From the NCBI RefSeq assembly GCF_006439395.2, contig NZ_CP083950.1:3410001-3474000 (forward strand): a stretch of 64,000 nucleotides of DNA, in the 5' to 3' direction. The DNA is from Mesorhizobium sp. B4-1-4. GTDB lineage: Bacteria; Pseudomonadota; Alphaproteobacteria; Rhizobiales; Rhizobiaceae. The translations under genes were made by a program, and so were the position numbers. Of the stretch, positions 27,580 through 36,304 are shown piece after piece. Position 1 is the first letter of the stretch; each line of letters begins with the position of its first letter. Under the pieces are notes generated by a model, which did no database searches, was not told the DNA's origin, and was given only the letters and a program-made list of their open reading frames with translations.

Positions 27580-28974
27580 TCAAACCACCCTGACGTAGCT
27601 CGTCATGCCCGATTTCTGGTGCTCAATGATGTGGCAGTGCAGCAGCCAGTCGCCCAGATTGTCGGCGACGAAGCCCAGGCTCACCTTCTCGTTGGGCTGA
27701 ATGAGATAGGTATCCGAAATCAGCGGTTGAACCGGTCGCGTCGACGACGACAGCACCTTGAAGCTCATGCCGTGCAGATGCATCGGATGCGATTGCGGCG
27801 TCAGGTTCTCCATGTCGATGATATAGCTTTTGCCGAGCTTCAGTTCGGCCAGCGGCGCGGTCGGGTCCGGCGTGTCGCCTGGCCACGGCACCTTGTTGAT
27901 CGCCCAGAAACCGTAGCCGAGCGAACCGCAGATACCGTTGCTCGGAATGTTTTCGGCCGTGGCGCTGAGCGCCAGGGAAATATGCTGCGCGCTGGTCAGA
28001 TCGACATCCGCCACCGGATTGACCTCCAGCGGCGCAATATCGCGGATGTCTCGCCTGAGCGAGCTGCCCGCCGCGCGCAGGGTCGTCAGGATTTTGGGCT
28101 TGGTGCCCCTGACATCCCGCAGGCTGACGACAGCGCCCTCCTCGTCCGGCATGCGGATGGCGAGTTCCATGCGCTGTCCAGGGCCAAGCAGCAGGGCATC
28201 GGGCAAAAAACGCTCAGGCACCGGGTTGCCGTCGAGTGCCATGACGTCAGCCTCCGCTCCATCGACTCGGAAGGCGTAGATGCGGGTGACATCGGTGATG
28301 GCGACGCGCAGCCGCACCAGCCCGCCGGCCGGCGCGTCATATTGCGGCTGGTCGTGCCAGTTGGCGGTGCGCACCGTGCCGTAGGTGCCGGTTCTGGCGG
28401 CATCGCGCGGCCGGAACTGGTCGATGAACTGGCCATCGTCGCCGAGCCGCCAGTCGCGCAGGTTGAGGACAAATTCGGCGTCGAATTTCGGATCGTTCGG
28501 GATCTCGACCACGATCACGCCGGTCAGGCCCTGGCCCATCTGCTCCAGCGTGTTGCAATGCGGGTGGTACCAGAAGGTGCCGGCGTCGGGAGGCGTGAAG
28601 GCGTAGTCGAAATGATCGCCGGTGTAGACGTAGGGCTGGACCAGGAACGGCACGCCATCCATCTTGTTCGGCAGGCGGATGCCGTGCCAGTGGATGGTTG
28701 TCGGATCATCGATGGCGTTGACCAGGCGCGCGGCGAAGGGCTCGCCCTTTTTCATCCTGAGCACCGGCGGCATGCCGGCGCGGCCATAGGTCAGCACATC
28801 CCTGGTCGGGCCAATGCCCATCAGCTTGGCCTGGATTTTCGCCGTCTGCAGCACCACCGGCTCAGGACTGGCGGCGGCCAGACTGCCAAGCCTGCCGATC
28901 GCGGCAAGCCCGACACCGCTCGCGCCAGCGACGGCGGCGGTTTTGAGAAGCCCGCGACGTGTGAGTAGAGTCAT
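27580..28974 (-). CDS. Tat-exported multicopper oxidase
   Basis: 464 residues. The N-terminus has a twin-arginine signal (TRRGLLKTAAVAGASG). Copper ligands are all present: HWHG (~94), WYHPH (~138), HPMHLHG (~395) and HCHIIEHQKSGM (~448), giving type 1, 2 and 3 sites. Three cupredoxin domains are expected. Such periplasmic enzymes oxidise Cu(I), Fe(II), Mn(II) or phenols with oxygen; no Met-rich loop typical of CueO is obvious. No other copper genes are in view, so the substrate is open. Confidence 0.92.
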   Translation of the reverse strand: MTLLTRRGLLKTAAVAGASGVGLAAIGRLGSLAAASPEPVVLQTAKIQAKLMGIGPTRDVLTYGRAGMPPVLRMKKGEPFAARLVNAIDDPTTIHWHGIRLPNKMDGVPFLVQPYVYTGDHFDYAFTPPDAGTFWYHPHCNTLEQMGQGLTGVIVVEIPNDPKFDAEFVLNLRDWRLGDDGQFIDQFRPRDAARTGTYGTVRTANWHDQPQYDAPAGGLVRLRVAITDVTRIYAFRVDGAEADVMALDGNPVPERFLPDALLLGPGQRMELAIRMPDEEGAVVSLRDVRGTKPKILTTLRAAGSSLRRDIRDIAPLEVNPVADVDLTSAQHISLALSATAENIPSNGICGSLGYGFWAINKVPWPGDTPDPTAPLAELKLGKSYIIDMENLTPQSHPMHLHGMSFKVLSSSTRPVQPLISDTYLIQPNEKVSLGFVADNLGDWLLHCHIIEHQKSGMTSYVRVV

Positions 28975-29168
28975 TCAGCGCTCCAACCGCAGGGGTGCCC
29001 CGCATCCAGTGCCGCCTTGGATCACAGGCGAGCCACCGGCGCAAATGCCGACACATTCGCACATTGGCGATTGCCTGTGCCATCGCCTCGAAGCAGGCGA
29101 AGACTGGATCGAAGCGGACCGGTCTTGCGCGCACAATATGCATGCCCCTTCCAGCGCGTGCGTTCGTC

Positions 29169-30818
29169 CTATTTGAAGCTGGCGATGGGCAGAAACTTCA
29201 CTGCGGAGCCGGTGAAGCGGCGGTGGTCGGACGCCTGTCGCCGCGGCTGGAATCCATCGAGATAGACGTGCTGCGGCGCCGTGCGGATGAAATTGGCTGC
29301 AATGACGGGCGCCGACCCCGCCATGCCGCGACCCGCCCCGAGCGGCCGGCCGGCCGACGCAGCGGGCACAATGACCGGCGGGGCTTTGGTATCGAGGCGT
29401 GGCCGGACACGATCGGCCTTGGCGTTGGTCCTGGCACGATCTTCGGGTTCCGATGCGGGGACCGCAACCCGCTGGCCAGCCAGCCCATCGAGGTCGGCAT
29501 GATGCCTTGCCAGCAAGGCAGCTATGGCATCGCCGGATCCGGCTTCCGGCCGAGGCGCGGCGCTTGTCCGCGGCCGCCATGTCGGCAAGGGGATATTGAG
29601 CGCCACCACGTCGGGCGCGGCGGTTGCGGCAGCGGCATTCGTGTTGCCCAAGGGAATTTTGGCATTGGCTGCCGCCGGCTTGGCAGCCGACAGTTCGGCC
29701 CGAGCCGCGAACGGCACGGTTTCGTGGCCCGGCGTTTCGGGGACCGGAACACTCGCCGTGGCCTCGGCGCGCGGTGCGAAGGCCGGCAGAGGCACCGCGC
29801 CTGGCTTCATCGCCATGACGATCGCTTCAGGCGTTTTCGCCTGCTGCTCGGCTGGCGCTTCTTCAGCCGGAGCGGCGGAAGCCATCTGGATATCCGCCCG
29901 CTGGGCTGCCTCCGGCGGCACGATGGCGATGCCCTGTCCGGCCGGCCTGGGTTCAACGGACTTCGGTTCAACGGATTTGGTTTCAACGGATTTGGCCGGC
30001 TTGCGTGGCGCCGGCATCGCTTCCGCGACATCATCCGCTTCGTCCGAGCTGCGACTGCCCAGAAGCGTCGCCAGCAGGCCACGTGCCGGCCTGCGCTGGC
30101 CGCCGTCGGCGCTTGCCAGTTCGATGTTGGGCGTGCCGGCTGCCTTGCGCGATTTGTACGCGGCAAACGCCTGCTCGTAGCCGGGCAGCGGCTTGCCGTC
30201 GCTCGGCACATGCAGCGTGTTGCCGTTCGGGAAGACCCTGGCGAGTTCCTGGCGGCTGATGCCCGGCCAATGCCGCACATTGCCGACATCCATATGGATG
30301 AAAGGCGAACCGGAGGTCGGATAATAACCGACGCCGCCGCCCTGCATCTTGAGGCCGATGTCGCGTAGCTTCTTCAGCGGCACATCCGGCAGGAAGAAGT
30401 CCATCGCGCGGCCAACCATGTGCTGGCTTTCCCGGGCCACGCCCTTCGAGCGGCCGCGCAGCATGGCGTTGGTCGCCGGCGAACGATAGGCGCTGACCAC
30501 ATGGATATAGGCTGTCGAGCCGCTGGCCCGATAGGCCTGCCAGACAAGGTCGAGCAGGCGCGGATCCATCCTGGTCGGCTCGTTGCGGCGCCAGTCGCGC
30601 AGCATGAAATTGATCTTCTTCAATCCCGCCTGATCATAGCGCCCGTTGCGCTTGAAGACGATCTCGGCCTTCTCGCCCGTATGGAGATGTTGGATCTTCA
30701 GGGCGCGCGTCTCGGCGAATGCAGTGCTGACGTATAGGCAAAGGAACGCGACCGCAATGGCCGGCAGCCATGTCCAACGAGGGGAGGCGCCGTTCTGTTC
30801 GCTTTCAATCACGTTCAT
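29169..30818 (-). CDS. DUF882 (YcbK-like peptidase M15 fold) exported protein with long C-terminal tail
   Basis: 549 residues from ATG 30818 (GTG 30827 possible). Signal peptide or anchor at ~15-36 (LPAIAVAFLCLYVSTAFAE). Residues ~40-230 are a DUF882 domain with M15-type zinc features: HVVSAYRSPATNAML, SQHMVGRAMDFFLPD and FIHMDVGNVRHW, the His/Asp pattern of D-Ala-D-Ala carboxypeptidase-like enzymes. The remaining ~300 residues are Ala/Pro-rich with imperfect KSVE repeats and no known domain. Probably acts on peptidoglycan in the periplasm. Not in an obvious operon. Confidence 0.85.
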   Translation of the reverse strand: MNVIESEQNGASPRWTWLPAIAVAFLCLYVSTAFAETRALKIQHLHTGEKAEIVFKRNGRYDQAGLKKINFMLRDWRRNEPTRMDPRLLDLVWQAYRASGSTAYIHVVSAYRSPATNAMLRGRSKGVARESQHMVGRAMDFFLPDVPLKKLRDIGLKMQGGGVGYYPTSGSPFIHMDVGNVRHWPGISRQELARVFPNGNTLHVPSDGKPLPGYEQAFAAYKSRKAAGTPNIELASADGGQRRPARGLLATLLGSRSSDEADDVAEAMPAPRKPAKSVETKSVEPKSVEPRPAGQGIAIVPPEAAQRADIQMASAAPAEEAPAEQQAKTPEAIVMAMKPGAVPLPAFAPRAEATASVPVPETPGHETVPFAARAELSAAKPAAANAKIPLGNTNAAAATAAPDVVALNIPLPTWRPRTSAAPRPEAGSGDAIAALLARHHADLDGLAGQRVAVPASEPEDRARTNAKADRVRPRLDTKAPPVIVPAASAGRPLGAGRGMAGSAPVIAANFIRTAPQHVYLDGFQPRRQASDHRRFTGSAVKFLPIASFK

Positions 30819-31029
30819 GCCTTGCACATTGTTCTTGTTTCGGGCGATTTGACGTCGTCGCCGGATGCGGAGCCTTCTTTTCGAAGCTCTCGACCTGACA
30901 AGCAGGCTTGACCACGCAGACGGGCCATCCGTTCTACAACACGCCGATGAACAGCATCTTGGTTAACGAATCGTGTTCGTGCCCGGAACCGCTGTCCCGC
31001 AATGGCGGTTGCCCGCAATGGGATCTGCT

Positions 31030-32172
31030 TCAGCGAAACAGATATTTCGAGACTTCCGGATTGCCGCGCCGCCACATCACATTGTCCAGGAAGTAGTGGT
31101 GCACGTTGATGAATATCCAGGCGATGAAGAGGAAAAGCGATGAGCCGAGCACTGCCTTGTCGTAAGGAATGAGGTCGGCCAGCGCCATCGGCACCAGCCA
31201 GAAACCGAGTGCTCCCAGAATTGCGCCCACGATGATGAACGCCAGCACGCGCAGCCTGTACAGCGGTCCAAGAATGGACAGGAGCTTCAATGCCGGCTTC
31301 TCGACGGCATCGGCACGGTCGCGCTCGACATTGGTCTGATAGCGCCAGACCACCGCCAGGTACTGCAGGGAATGCATCGCCGGCACGACGAGCAGCCAGA
31401 GCGGGTTCAATGTCACGAAGAGGATCCAGGCATAGAGGGACACGACATAGGCGACAACGCCATTATAGGGCAGCGCGCCACCGTGCTTGCGCCAGCGATT
31501 GATGAACATCACGGCGGTTGCCGCCGAGGAGGCGGCGGCGATCGACATAGCAACGGTGATGAGCCATGGCGGGACCGCGAAGGTGTAGTAGTCCAAACCC
31601 CAGAACTGCCTCTGGGTGATGACCACGTTTGTCTGCAGCCATGCGAACAGCCACACGGCATAGCCGTTGACCAGCAACACCTTCTTGTCCTGATCGCCGA
31701 AGAATTTGCGCTTCAGCACGGCATCCACCATCAGCATGCCGTAGCCCTGCTTGACGTAGTGCCAGCCCACGAAAAAGCCCATCGCGTTGGTCGCATAGCC
31801 GAGCAGCCGGGTGTTCCCCGTCAATGAGCCATAGGCAAAGAAGGCAATCATCGCCAACGGGACGACGATGCCCGCCAAAATATAGCGGATCTGCAGATTG
31901 CGGCTGTAGCCGTCGCCGCACACCTTGCGCGCGAAATTGCGATAGAAGATCTGGTATGAATGACCAAAGTGCGGCTGGTTTATGAGATGGGAAAGCAAGA
32001 ACATCGTCAGCGTCACGGCAGCTTCGTATCTGAGCGGCACAAAATACAGGACCGGCAGGATCAGAAGCGCGCTTCCGCCAAGCATGAAAAAGTCGATGAA
32101 CGGGCCAAACAGATATTTTTGCGGCGCGGCCGCGACTAAAGCCGGGGCATCCGCCGAAAGGTGAAGTGCCAT
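31030..32172 (-). CDS. Polytopic inner-membrane protein of unknown function
   Basis: 380 residues with about nine hydrophobic segments. Charged or aromatic His motifs lie at membrane edges: NQPHFGHSYQIFYRNF, GWHYVKQGYGM, HSLQYLAVVWRY and INVHHYFLDNVMWRRGNPE. Repeated conserved-looking His suggest metal or haem binding, as in membrane desaturases or carotenoid-cleaving enzymes, but I do not recognise the family. Start ATG 32172 has GGGAAGGGAG upstream. It is the last backbone gene before the integrative element. Confidence 0.75.
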   Translation of the reverse strand: MALHLSADAPALVAAAPQKYLFGPFIDFFMLGGSALLILPVLYFVPLRYEAAVTLTMFLLSHLINQPHFGHSYQIFYRNFARKVCGDGYSRNLQIRYILAGIVVPLAMIAFFAYGSLTGNTRLLGYATNAMGFFVGWHYVKQGYGMLMVDAVLKRKFFGDQDKKVLLVNGYAVWLFAWLQTNVVITQRQFWGLDYYTFAVPPWLITVAMSIAAASSAATAVMFINRWRKHGGALPYNGVVAYVVSLYAWILFVTLNPLWLLVVPAMHSLQYLAVVWRYQTNVERDRADAVEKPALKLLSILGPLYRLRVLAFIIVGAILGALGFWLVPMALADLIPYDKAVLGSSLFLFIAWIFINVHHYFLDNVMWRRGNPEVSKYLFR

Positions 32173-32353
32173 GCTCCCTTCCCCTGTGAGCGTTTACTTA
32201 GCCATCGACGGGCGCGCGCGACAAGCCGTCGGGGCGCGAAAACCACAGGGTTGCCGGTGCGATGAGGGAGACGGGCATGCGGGGCGCCGAACAGCGCTTG
32301 TGCGACGCACGCCGGGCGTCAAATCAGGTTAATTCAGGAAACCTGGGAGAAAT

Positions 32354-32377
32354 CTGGTGCTGCGAGAGAGGATTGAA
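32354..32377 (-). repeat. Left attachment repeat (tRNA 3'-end core)
   Basis: 24 bases identical to 41826-41849. Read on the minus strand it contains TTCAATCC (T-loop) followed by an acceptor arm ending GCACCA, the 3' end of a tRNA gene; from memory it fits tRNA-Thr(GGU) of alphaproteobacteria. The tRNA body is absent here, as expected for the displaced arm of an integrated element. Confidence 0.85.
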
Positions 32378-32497
32378 GCCTCCCGCATCGCCTCGCGGGC
32401 GTTGAAAACTTTAGCTATTTCGGCTTTCCACTGCCTTCGCTTGTAGTCGAAACTTGTAGCTGCCGCAAGGTGGCGAACAACCGACAAGGCAAGCAAA

Positions 32498-33274
32498 ATG
32501 GTAAAGAACACAGCAGCAGGCACTTCCACGCTAATTAATCTCCCCAGTGTGACGATACAGGCCGACCGTCGAACATGGCTCCAAAAGATCCGGCGCGGGG
32601 AGCATGGCGATCCTGCATTACTCCTTAGCGGGCTCTCCTCAGCTGACCGGGAGCGGTGGGAAATTGGCGTGGAAAGCGCATGGCAACGCGCTGGTCACCA
32701 CTCACAGATCGTTTTGAAACTTCCAAAGCCGTCCAGCCATCCGGAGGGCGAAGCGCCATCGACGGAATATTGGTTTGACCAAGAAACCGTTTGGCTCCTC
32801 CAAGCCCATATTGTCCGCGGTGGGAAACTGTATGTCATGGGCAGCAAGCACAACTCCCGCTACTACCCGGCAATACAGATCGCAGGACATGACAAACCAA
32901 TCCCAGTTGATCGGTTAATCGGAGACCTTGGACCGTTTCACGATGCTAGAAAGGTGGTGGGCAGCGATTATCACGACCACTCCCGAGCGAGCATTAGGTC
33001 CGTGTCCGAGCGATGGGTCGCGGCGCAGGTGGGCCGTGAGCACGAGAGGGCCAACGTTAAGGCAGGGAAAGTCACCCGAGGCGCAGCCATCGAGGCATCC
33101 CTAAAGCTTTGGCAACAAAGCGTGCTGTTCCCCTCGCTGGACGACTACCGAGCGGCACTACTGGACGTATACGCCGTGCTGGACCAAAGGCACCACCTTG
33201 GCCGGCTTAGCGCCACCCCAGTCACATCCTCGTCCGCTGTCTCCATCCGACCTGCTGGGGATGATGCACTATGA
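32498..33274 (+). CDS. Unrecognised element-1 protein
   Basis: 258 residues, no family recognised. Soluble, with YWFDQETVWLLQAHI and a basic-aromatic stretch (YVMGSKHNSRYYPAIQI) near the centre and a helical C-terminal third. Its stop overlaps the ATG of the next gene (ATGA), so the two are coupled. Start ATG 32498; no strong ribosome site. First gene inside the left repeat. Less GC-rich than the chromosome. Confidence 0.6.
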   Translation: MVKNTAAGTSTLINLPSVTIQADRRTWLQKIRRGEHGDPALLLSGLSSADRERWEIGVESAWQRAGHHSQIVLKLPKPSSHPEGEAPSTEYWFDQETVWLLQAHIVRGGKLYVMGSKHNSRYYPAIQIAGHDKPIPVDRLIGDLGPFHDARKVVGSDYHDHSRASIRSVSERWVAAQVGREHERANVKAGKVTRGAAIEASLKLWQQSVLFPSLDDYRAALLDVYAVLDQRHHLGRLSATPVTSSSAVSIRPAGDDAL

Positions 33275-34005
33275 GATCGGATAACCATCCCGCAAAACGG
33301 ATATATCGAGACTCCATGCAGGCAAGTAACCTCTGCGCTGTTCCCGGATGTTTTCGCCCTTCAATGCTGTCGCAGGGAAACGGCCTGTCGCGCTATGTTT
33401 GCCGCTATCATAGTCAAAGGCGTTCACGCCACGGAAGCTTGTGGCACCCGTCTTTTCGGGCTGCCGACTTGAGGCCCTACTTAGATTCCGCTTCGCGATG
33501 GCAGAACGCTCAGTGCGGACCCTCCCCGACAAGCGTAGCGGTAAGGGAAATGGATTACTTGCTGGCTGGGTCCGGCAGGGCCTTAGCTGCGATGAACCTG
33601 CGCGGCCTCAGTGCTGCTACCAGAGCGCGGATTGCATTCGCTCGGCTAAGTGAGGCAGACGTTCCTGCAAGCAGGCTCGTGGCCATCTATTTGGCCGTGG
33701 CGGCCCTCATTGAAGACGACTGGGGAAGCCATCGAACTCGCGAGTTTCAGATCGTGCAAGCCGCCAAGGTCGCTCATCGCTTGGCCAGCGGAACCCACAA
33801 GCGCTGGATGATGTGGAATCCAAGGGGGGAAGACGTGCCGATTGCCATTCATGCCTACCCGCGATCCGCAGGACTGGTGCTCAGGAAGATCGGAGAAGCC
33901 ATGGGGAAAGCTGTAGACCCGATTCTCGGCACGGCAGTTCCTGAAATCATCGCGCTGAAAGTTGCGAGGTTCGGCCCGCATCCATCGCATCGAACGGCGG
34001 CTTAG
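33271..34005 (+). CDS. Unrecognised element-1 protein with N-terminal Cys/His cluster
   Basis: 244 residues. Near the N-terminus CAVPGCFRPS and YVCRYHSQRRSRHG give a Cys-x4-Cys...Cys-x2-His pattern that could bind zinc, with flanking basic residues suitable for nucleic acid. The rest is helical (ARIAFARLSEADVPASRLV; KVAHRLASGTHKRWM). Coupled to the gene before it by a 4-base overlap and 97 bases before the polymerase-like gene, so these three genes probably act together in element replication or maintenance. That last point is inference. Confidence 0.62.
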   Translation: MRSDNHPAKRIYRDSMQASNLCAVPGCFRPSMLSQGNGLSRYVCRYHSQRRSRHGSLWHPSFRAADLRPYLDSASRWQNAQCGPSPTSVAVREMDYLLAGSGRALAAMNLRGLSAATRARIAFARLSEADVPASRLVAIYLAVAALIEDDWGSHRTREFQIVQAAKVAHRLASGTHKRWMMWNPRGEDVPIAIHAYPRSAGLVLRKIGEAMGKAVDPILGTAVPEIIALKVARFGPHPSHRTAA

Positions 34006-34102
34006 TGAAATTCGTGGGCACTTTATCGTGTGATCTCATAGGGCACATCAGGGACGCGCATGTTGAGCCCTTATCTCTCTCAATTACCCGTGTCGCGGTC
34101 CT

Positions 34103-35455
34103 GTGGTGGTGCTTGTGAAACAAGGCCTTCCCGGTCCTCATCTCCATCAATGCAACTTAGAGCTAAGGACTGAGCCCCGCTTAGCGAGTGGCGGCATTGA
34201 TGGAGATCCCTTCCCCTCCTCCGACTACTGGTTCGATCCTTGGGCGACCTCGCAAGGCCCGCACCTTGCCTCTCTCACCGCCATCATCACCATGCAGGTG
34301 CTTCAAACTACCGCAAAGGGACCTCAAGCCCGCATCAGGCGACCCAAGCAGGAGCAGGTGGAGAGGGTGACCAACATCGTGTCCTGCCTAGTGGCCAACC
34401 TAGCGGCCATGCACCTAGGTGACCCGAAGCACAGGCGCATAGCCGTCCCCATGCACCACCGCCGTGCGTCCGCGTCGCGGTATGACCGCAGGGGCTTGGG
34501 GCACCTCCCTCATGTCATCGATGCCATGGCCGCCATAGGCCTTGTGGTTAAGCACCAAGCCCACATCAAGAAGCGCAGGACAGGCATAGAGGCAACGGGC
34601 AGCCTGCTCGATGCCTTGCGCTCGGGGGCACTGGCGGAGGTGGGCAGGGCGAGAGGAGAGGAGACCATATGGCTGACTGCAAGGATGGGGCGTGATGGTA
34701 GAGGCCAGAAGCTTCCCTTCGTGCTGATGGAATATGTGGACACCCCTGAGACCCACGCAATGCGGAGGGAGATGGAGGAGATCAACACCTTCCTCACCAC
34801 TCAGGACATAGAGCTTCAAGGCCAGCGCCAAGCCGGCTTTAAGCTGACCCGCCGCTTCACGCTTCGCAATGCCACCGATCCGCAAGCCTTCAACCTTCAT
34901 GGCAGGCTCTATGGCGGCTTCTGGGAATCCCTCCCCAAGCGCCTGCGGGCTGAATTGCGGATCAATGGAGAGCCCATCGCTGACCTCGACTATGCCAGCA
35001 TGTTCCCAAGGCTCGCTTATGCGATGGTGGGGGCTGAGCCGCCAGAGGGTGACCTCTATGCCATCCCCGGCTTAGAGGCGCATCGTGCCGGCGTGAAGGC
35101 GGGCTTCGCCGCCATGCTGTCGTCATCAAACGAAATGACCCGCCTGCCGAGTAGCGTAAAGGATGCGCTACCGGTGGGCTGGACGGGGAGGAGATTGGCG
35201 GAAGCGATTGGGTCTAAGCATCCTGCCCTTGTGCCTCTCTTCGGCAAGGACATCGCGTTGGACTTGATGTTCACTGAAAGCTGCATCTTGGTCACCGCCT
35301 TGCTGCGGTTGGCGAGGATGGGGATTGCAGCCTTACCGATGCATGATGGGATGATGACAGCCCATTCGACATCTGACGCTGCTCGGACCTTAATGATGGA
35401 ATTGGGGCGTCAGGCGTCGAGACTGAGTTTGCCCGTTGTGGTCACTCGGACCTAG
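34103..35455 (+). CDS. Polymerase-A-like protein of an integrative element
   Basis: 450 residues from GTG 34103. The C-terminal half looks like a family-A polymerase palm in reduced form: LYGGFWESLPKRLRAELRI, then motif-A-like EPIADLDYASMFPRLAYA with the metal Asp, motif-B-like HRAGVKAGFAAML, and motif-C-like IAALPMHDGMM (His-Asp). Spacing follows that order but the domain is shorter than Pol I, and no 5' or 3' exonuclease motifs are visible. N-terminal third is unrecognised and may be mis-started. I recall similar proteins, uncharacterised, in proteobacterial islands. Function as a polymerase or primase is inferred, not shown. Confidence 0.62.
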   Translation: MVVLVKQGLPGPHLHQCNLELRTEPRLASGGIDGDPFPSSDYWFDPWATSQGPHLASLTAIITMQVLQTTAKGPQARIRRPKQEQVERVTNIVSCLVANLAAMHLGDPKHRRIAVPMHHRRASASRYDRRGLGHLPHVIDAMAAIGLVVKHQAHIKKRRTGIEATGSLLDALRSGALAEVGRARGEETIWLTARMGRDGRGQKLPFVLMEYVDTPETHAMRREMEEINTFLTTQDIELQGQRQAGFKLTRRFTLRNATDPQAFNLHGRLYGGFWESLPKRLRAELRINGEPIADLDYASMFPRLAYAMVGAEPPEGDLYAIPGLEAHRAGVKAGFAAMLSSSNEMTRLPSSVKDALPVGWTGRRLAEAIGSKHPALVPLFGKDIALDLMFTESCILVTALLRLARMGIAALPMHDGMMTAHSTSDAARTLMMELGRQASRLSLPVVVTRT

Positions 35456-35515
35456 CTAACGGGGCCGCTCGCAGCATTCGTTTATGCAGATTTTGCAAGC
35501 TTACCTTTTGCCTTC

Positions 35516-36304
35516 TCAATGTCCGAAGCTAACTTCGCGAACGACTCCTCCAATGCGACTTCCAGAGCTGAGGGTAAGGCAGTCGAAAAAGATGGACCAT
35601 TTTGTGACAACAGTGCGCCCTATTCCCGCATTCTGAGCAATTGAGTGAACTATACCATTTCTTATCTCATAGAATTCATTCACATCGCGCCTCAGCGCTG
35701 CCGCAAACTGATCCTTTTTTGGGCTGCCCAATATATCTCTTACCGGCTTCGACCTATAGATTAGATCGGACAGACCCTTTATTCCAACCCTAGCGCAGAC
35801 TTCCGCCATGGTATCAAAGCGCATGTTATTCTCGTGCTCAACAATTAGTTTCTTATGAAACGCCGCAACATTCGCCTCAACCGGATATTCAGTAAGAGAC
35901 CTTAACAGCAGATCGGCTTTGTTAATCCATCCCGGAAAACCAGACGGACGTATTCGAGATAAACCGTTAGTCCCCGCTCTCCAGTAGCTATCAACTATCT
36001 TCTCTCGCAGATTATCGGGGAGATAATCATGGTAATCCATTACACCAGTGGCATATTCCTCAATCTGCTGACGCACATATTCTTCAAAATGGGCGGCAAG
36101 GAGAACAATCGCCGCGGCAGCCATGGTGTTCTTCCCGTCTGCTGGAAGAACTGGCAACGGCTCTTGTCCCACCAAAACGGGCGTCAAACCATCTTGTTGC
36201 GAGGTGACCTCGACCGTGACCAGAAGTAAATCCAGCGTGACCAATTGCCTCTTGAATTCTGCGGATGCGACTTTGAAATCAGGCATTCTGTAGAGCCGCG
36301 GCAA
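35516..36304 (-). CDS. HEPN-domain protein partnered with DUF262 protein
   Basis: 262 residues, largely helical. The motif EIRNGIVHS near residue 215 matches the RN-x3-H signature of HEPN ribonucleases, and HFEEYVRQQIEEY near residue 73 resembles the first conserved helix of the RiboL-PSP-HEPN type. The start overlaps the end of the DUF262 gene by 26 bases, so they form a two-gene operon. HEPN nucleases commonly cut tRNA or mRNA in defence or toxin-antitoxin roles. This stretch is clearly AT-richer than its surroundings, a sign of recent transfer. Confidence 0.7.
   Translation of the reverse strand: MPRLYRMPDFKVASAEFKRQLVTLDLLLVTVEVTSQQDGLTPVLVGQEPLPVLPADGKNTMAAAAIVLLAAHFEEYVRQQIEEYATGVMDYHDYLPDNLREKIVDSYWRAGTNGLSRIRPSGFPGWINKADLLLRSLTEYPVEANVAAFHKKLIVEHENNMRFDTMAEVCARVGIKGLSDLIYRSKPVRDILGSPKKDQFAAALRRDVNEFYEIRNGIVHSIAQNAGIGRTVVTKWSIFFDCLTLSSGSRIGGVVREVSFGH

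Noticed and set aside
30908..31096. Small plus-strand gene with four Cys
   Set aside because: No ribosome site, overlaps the end of the membrane protein gene, and no recognised family.
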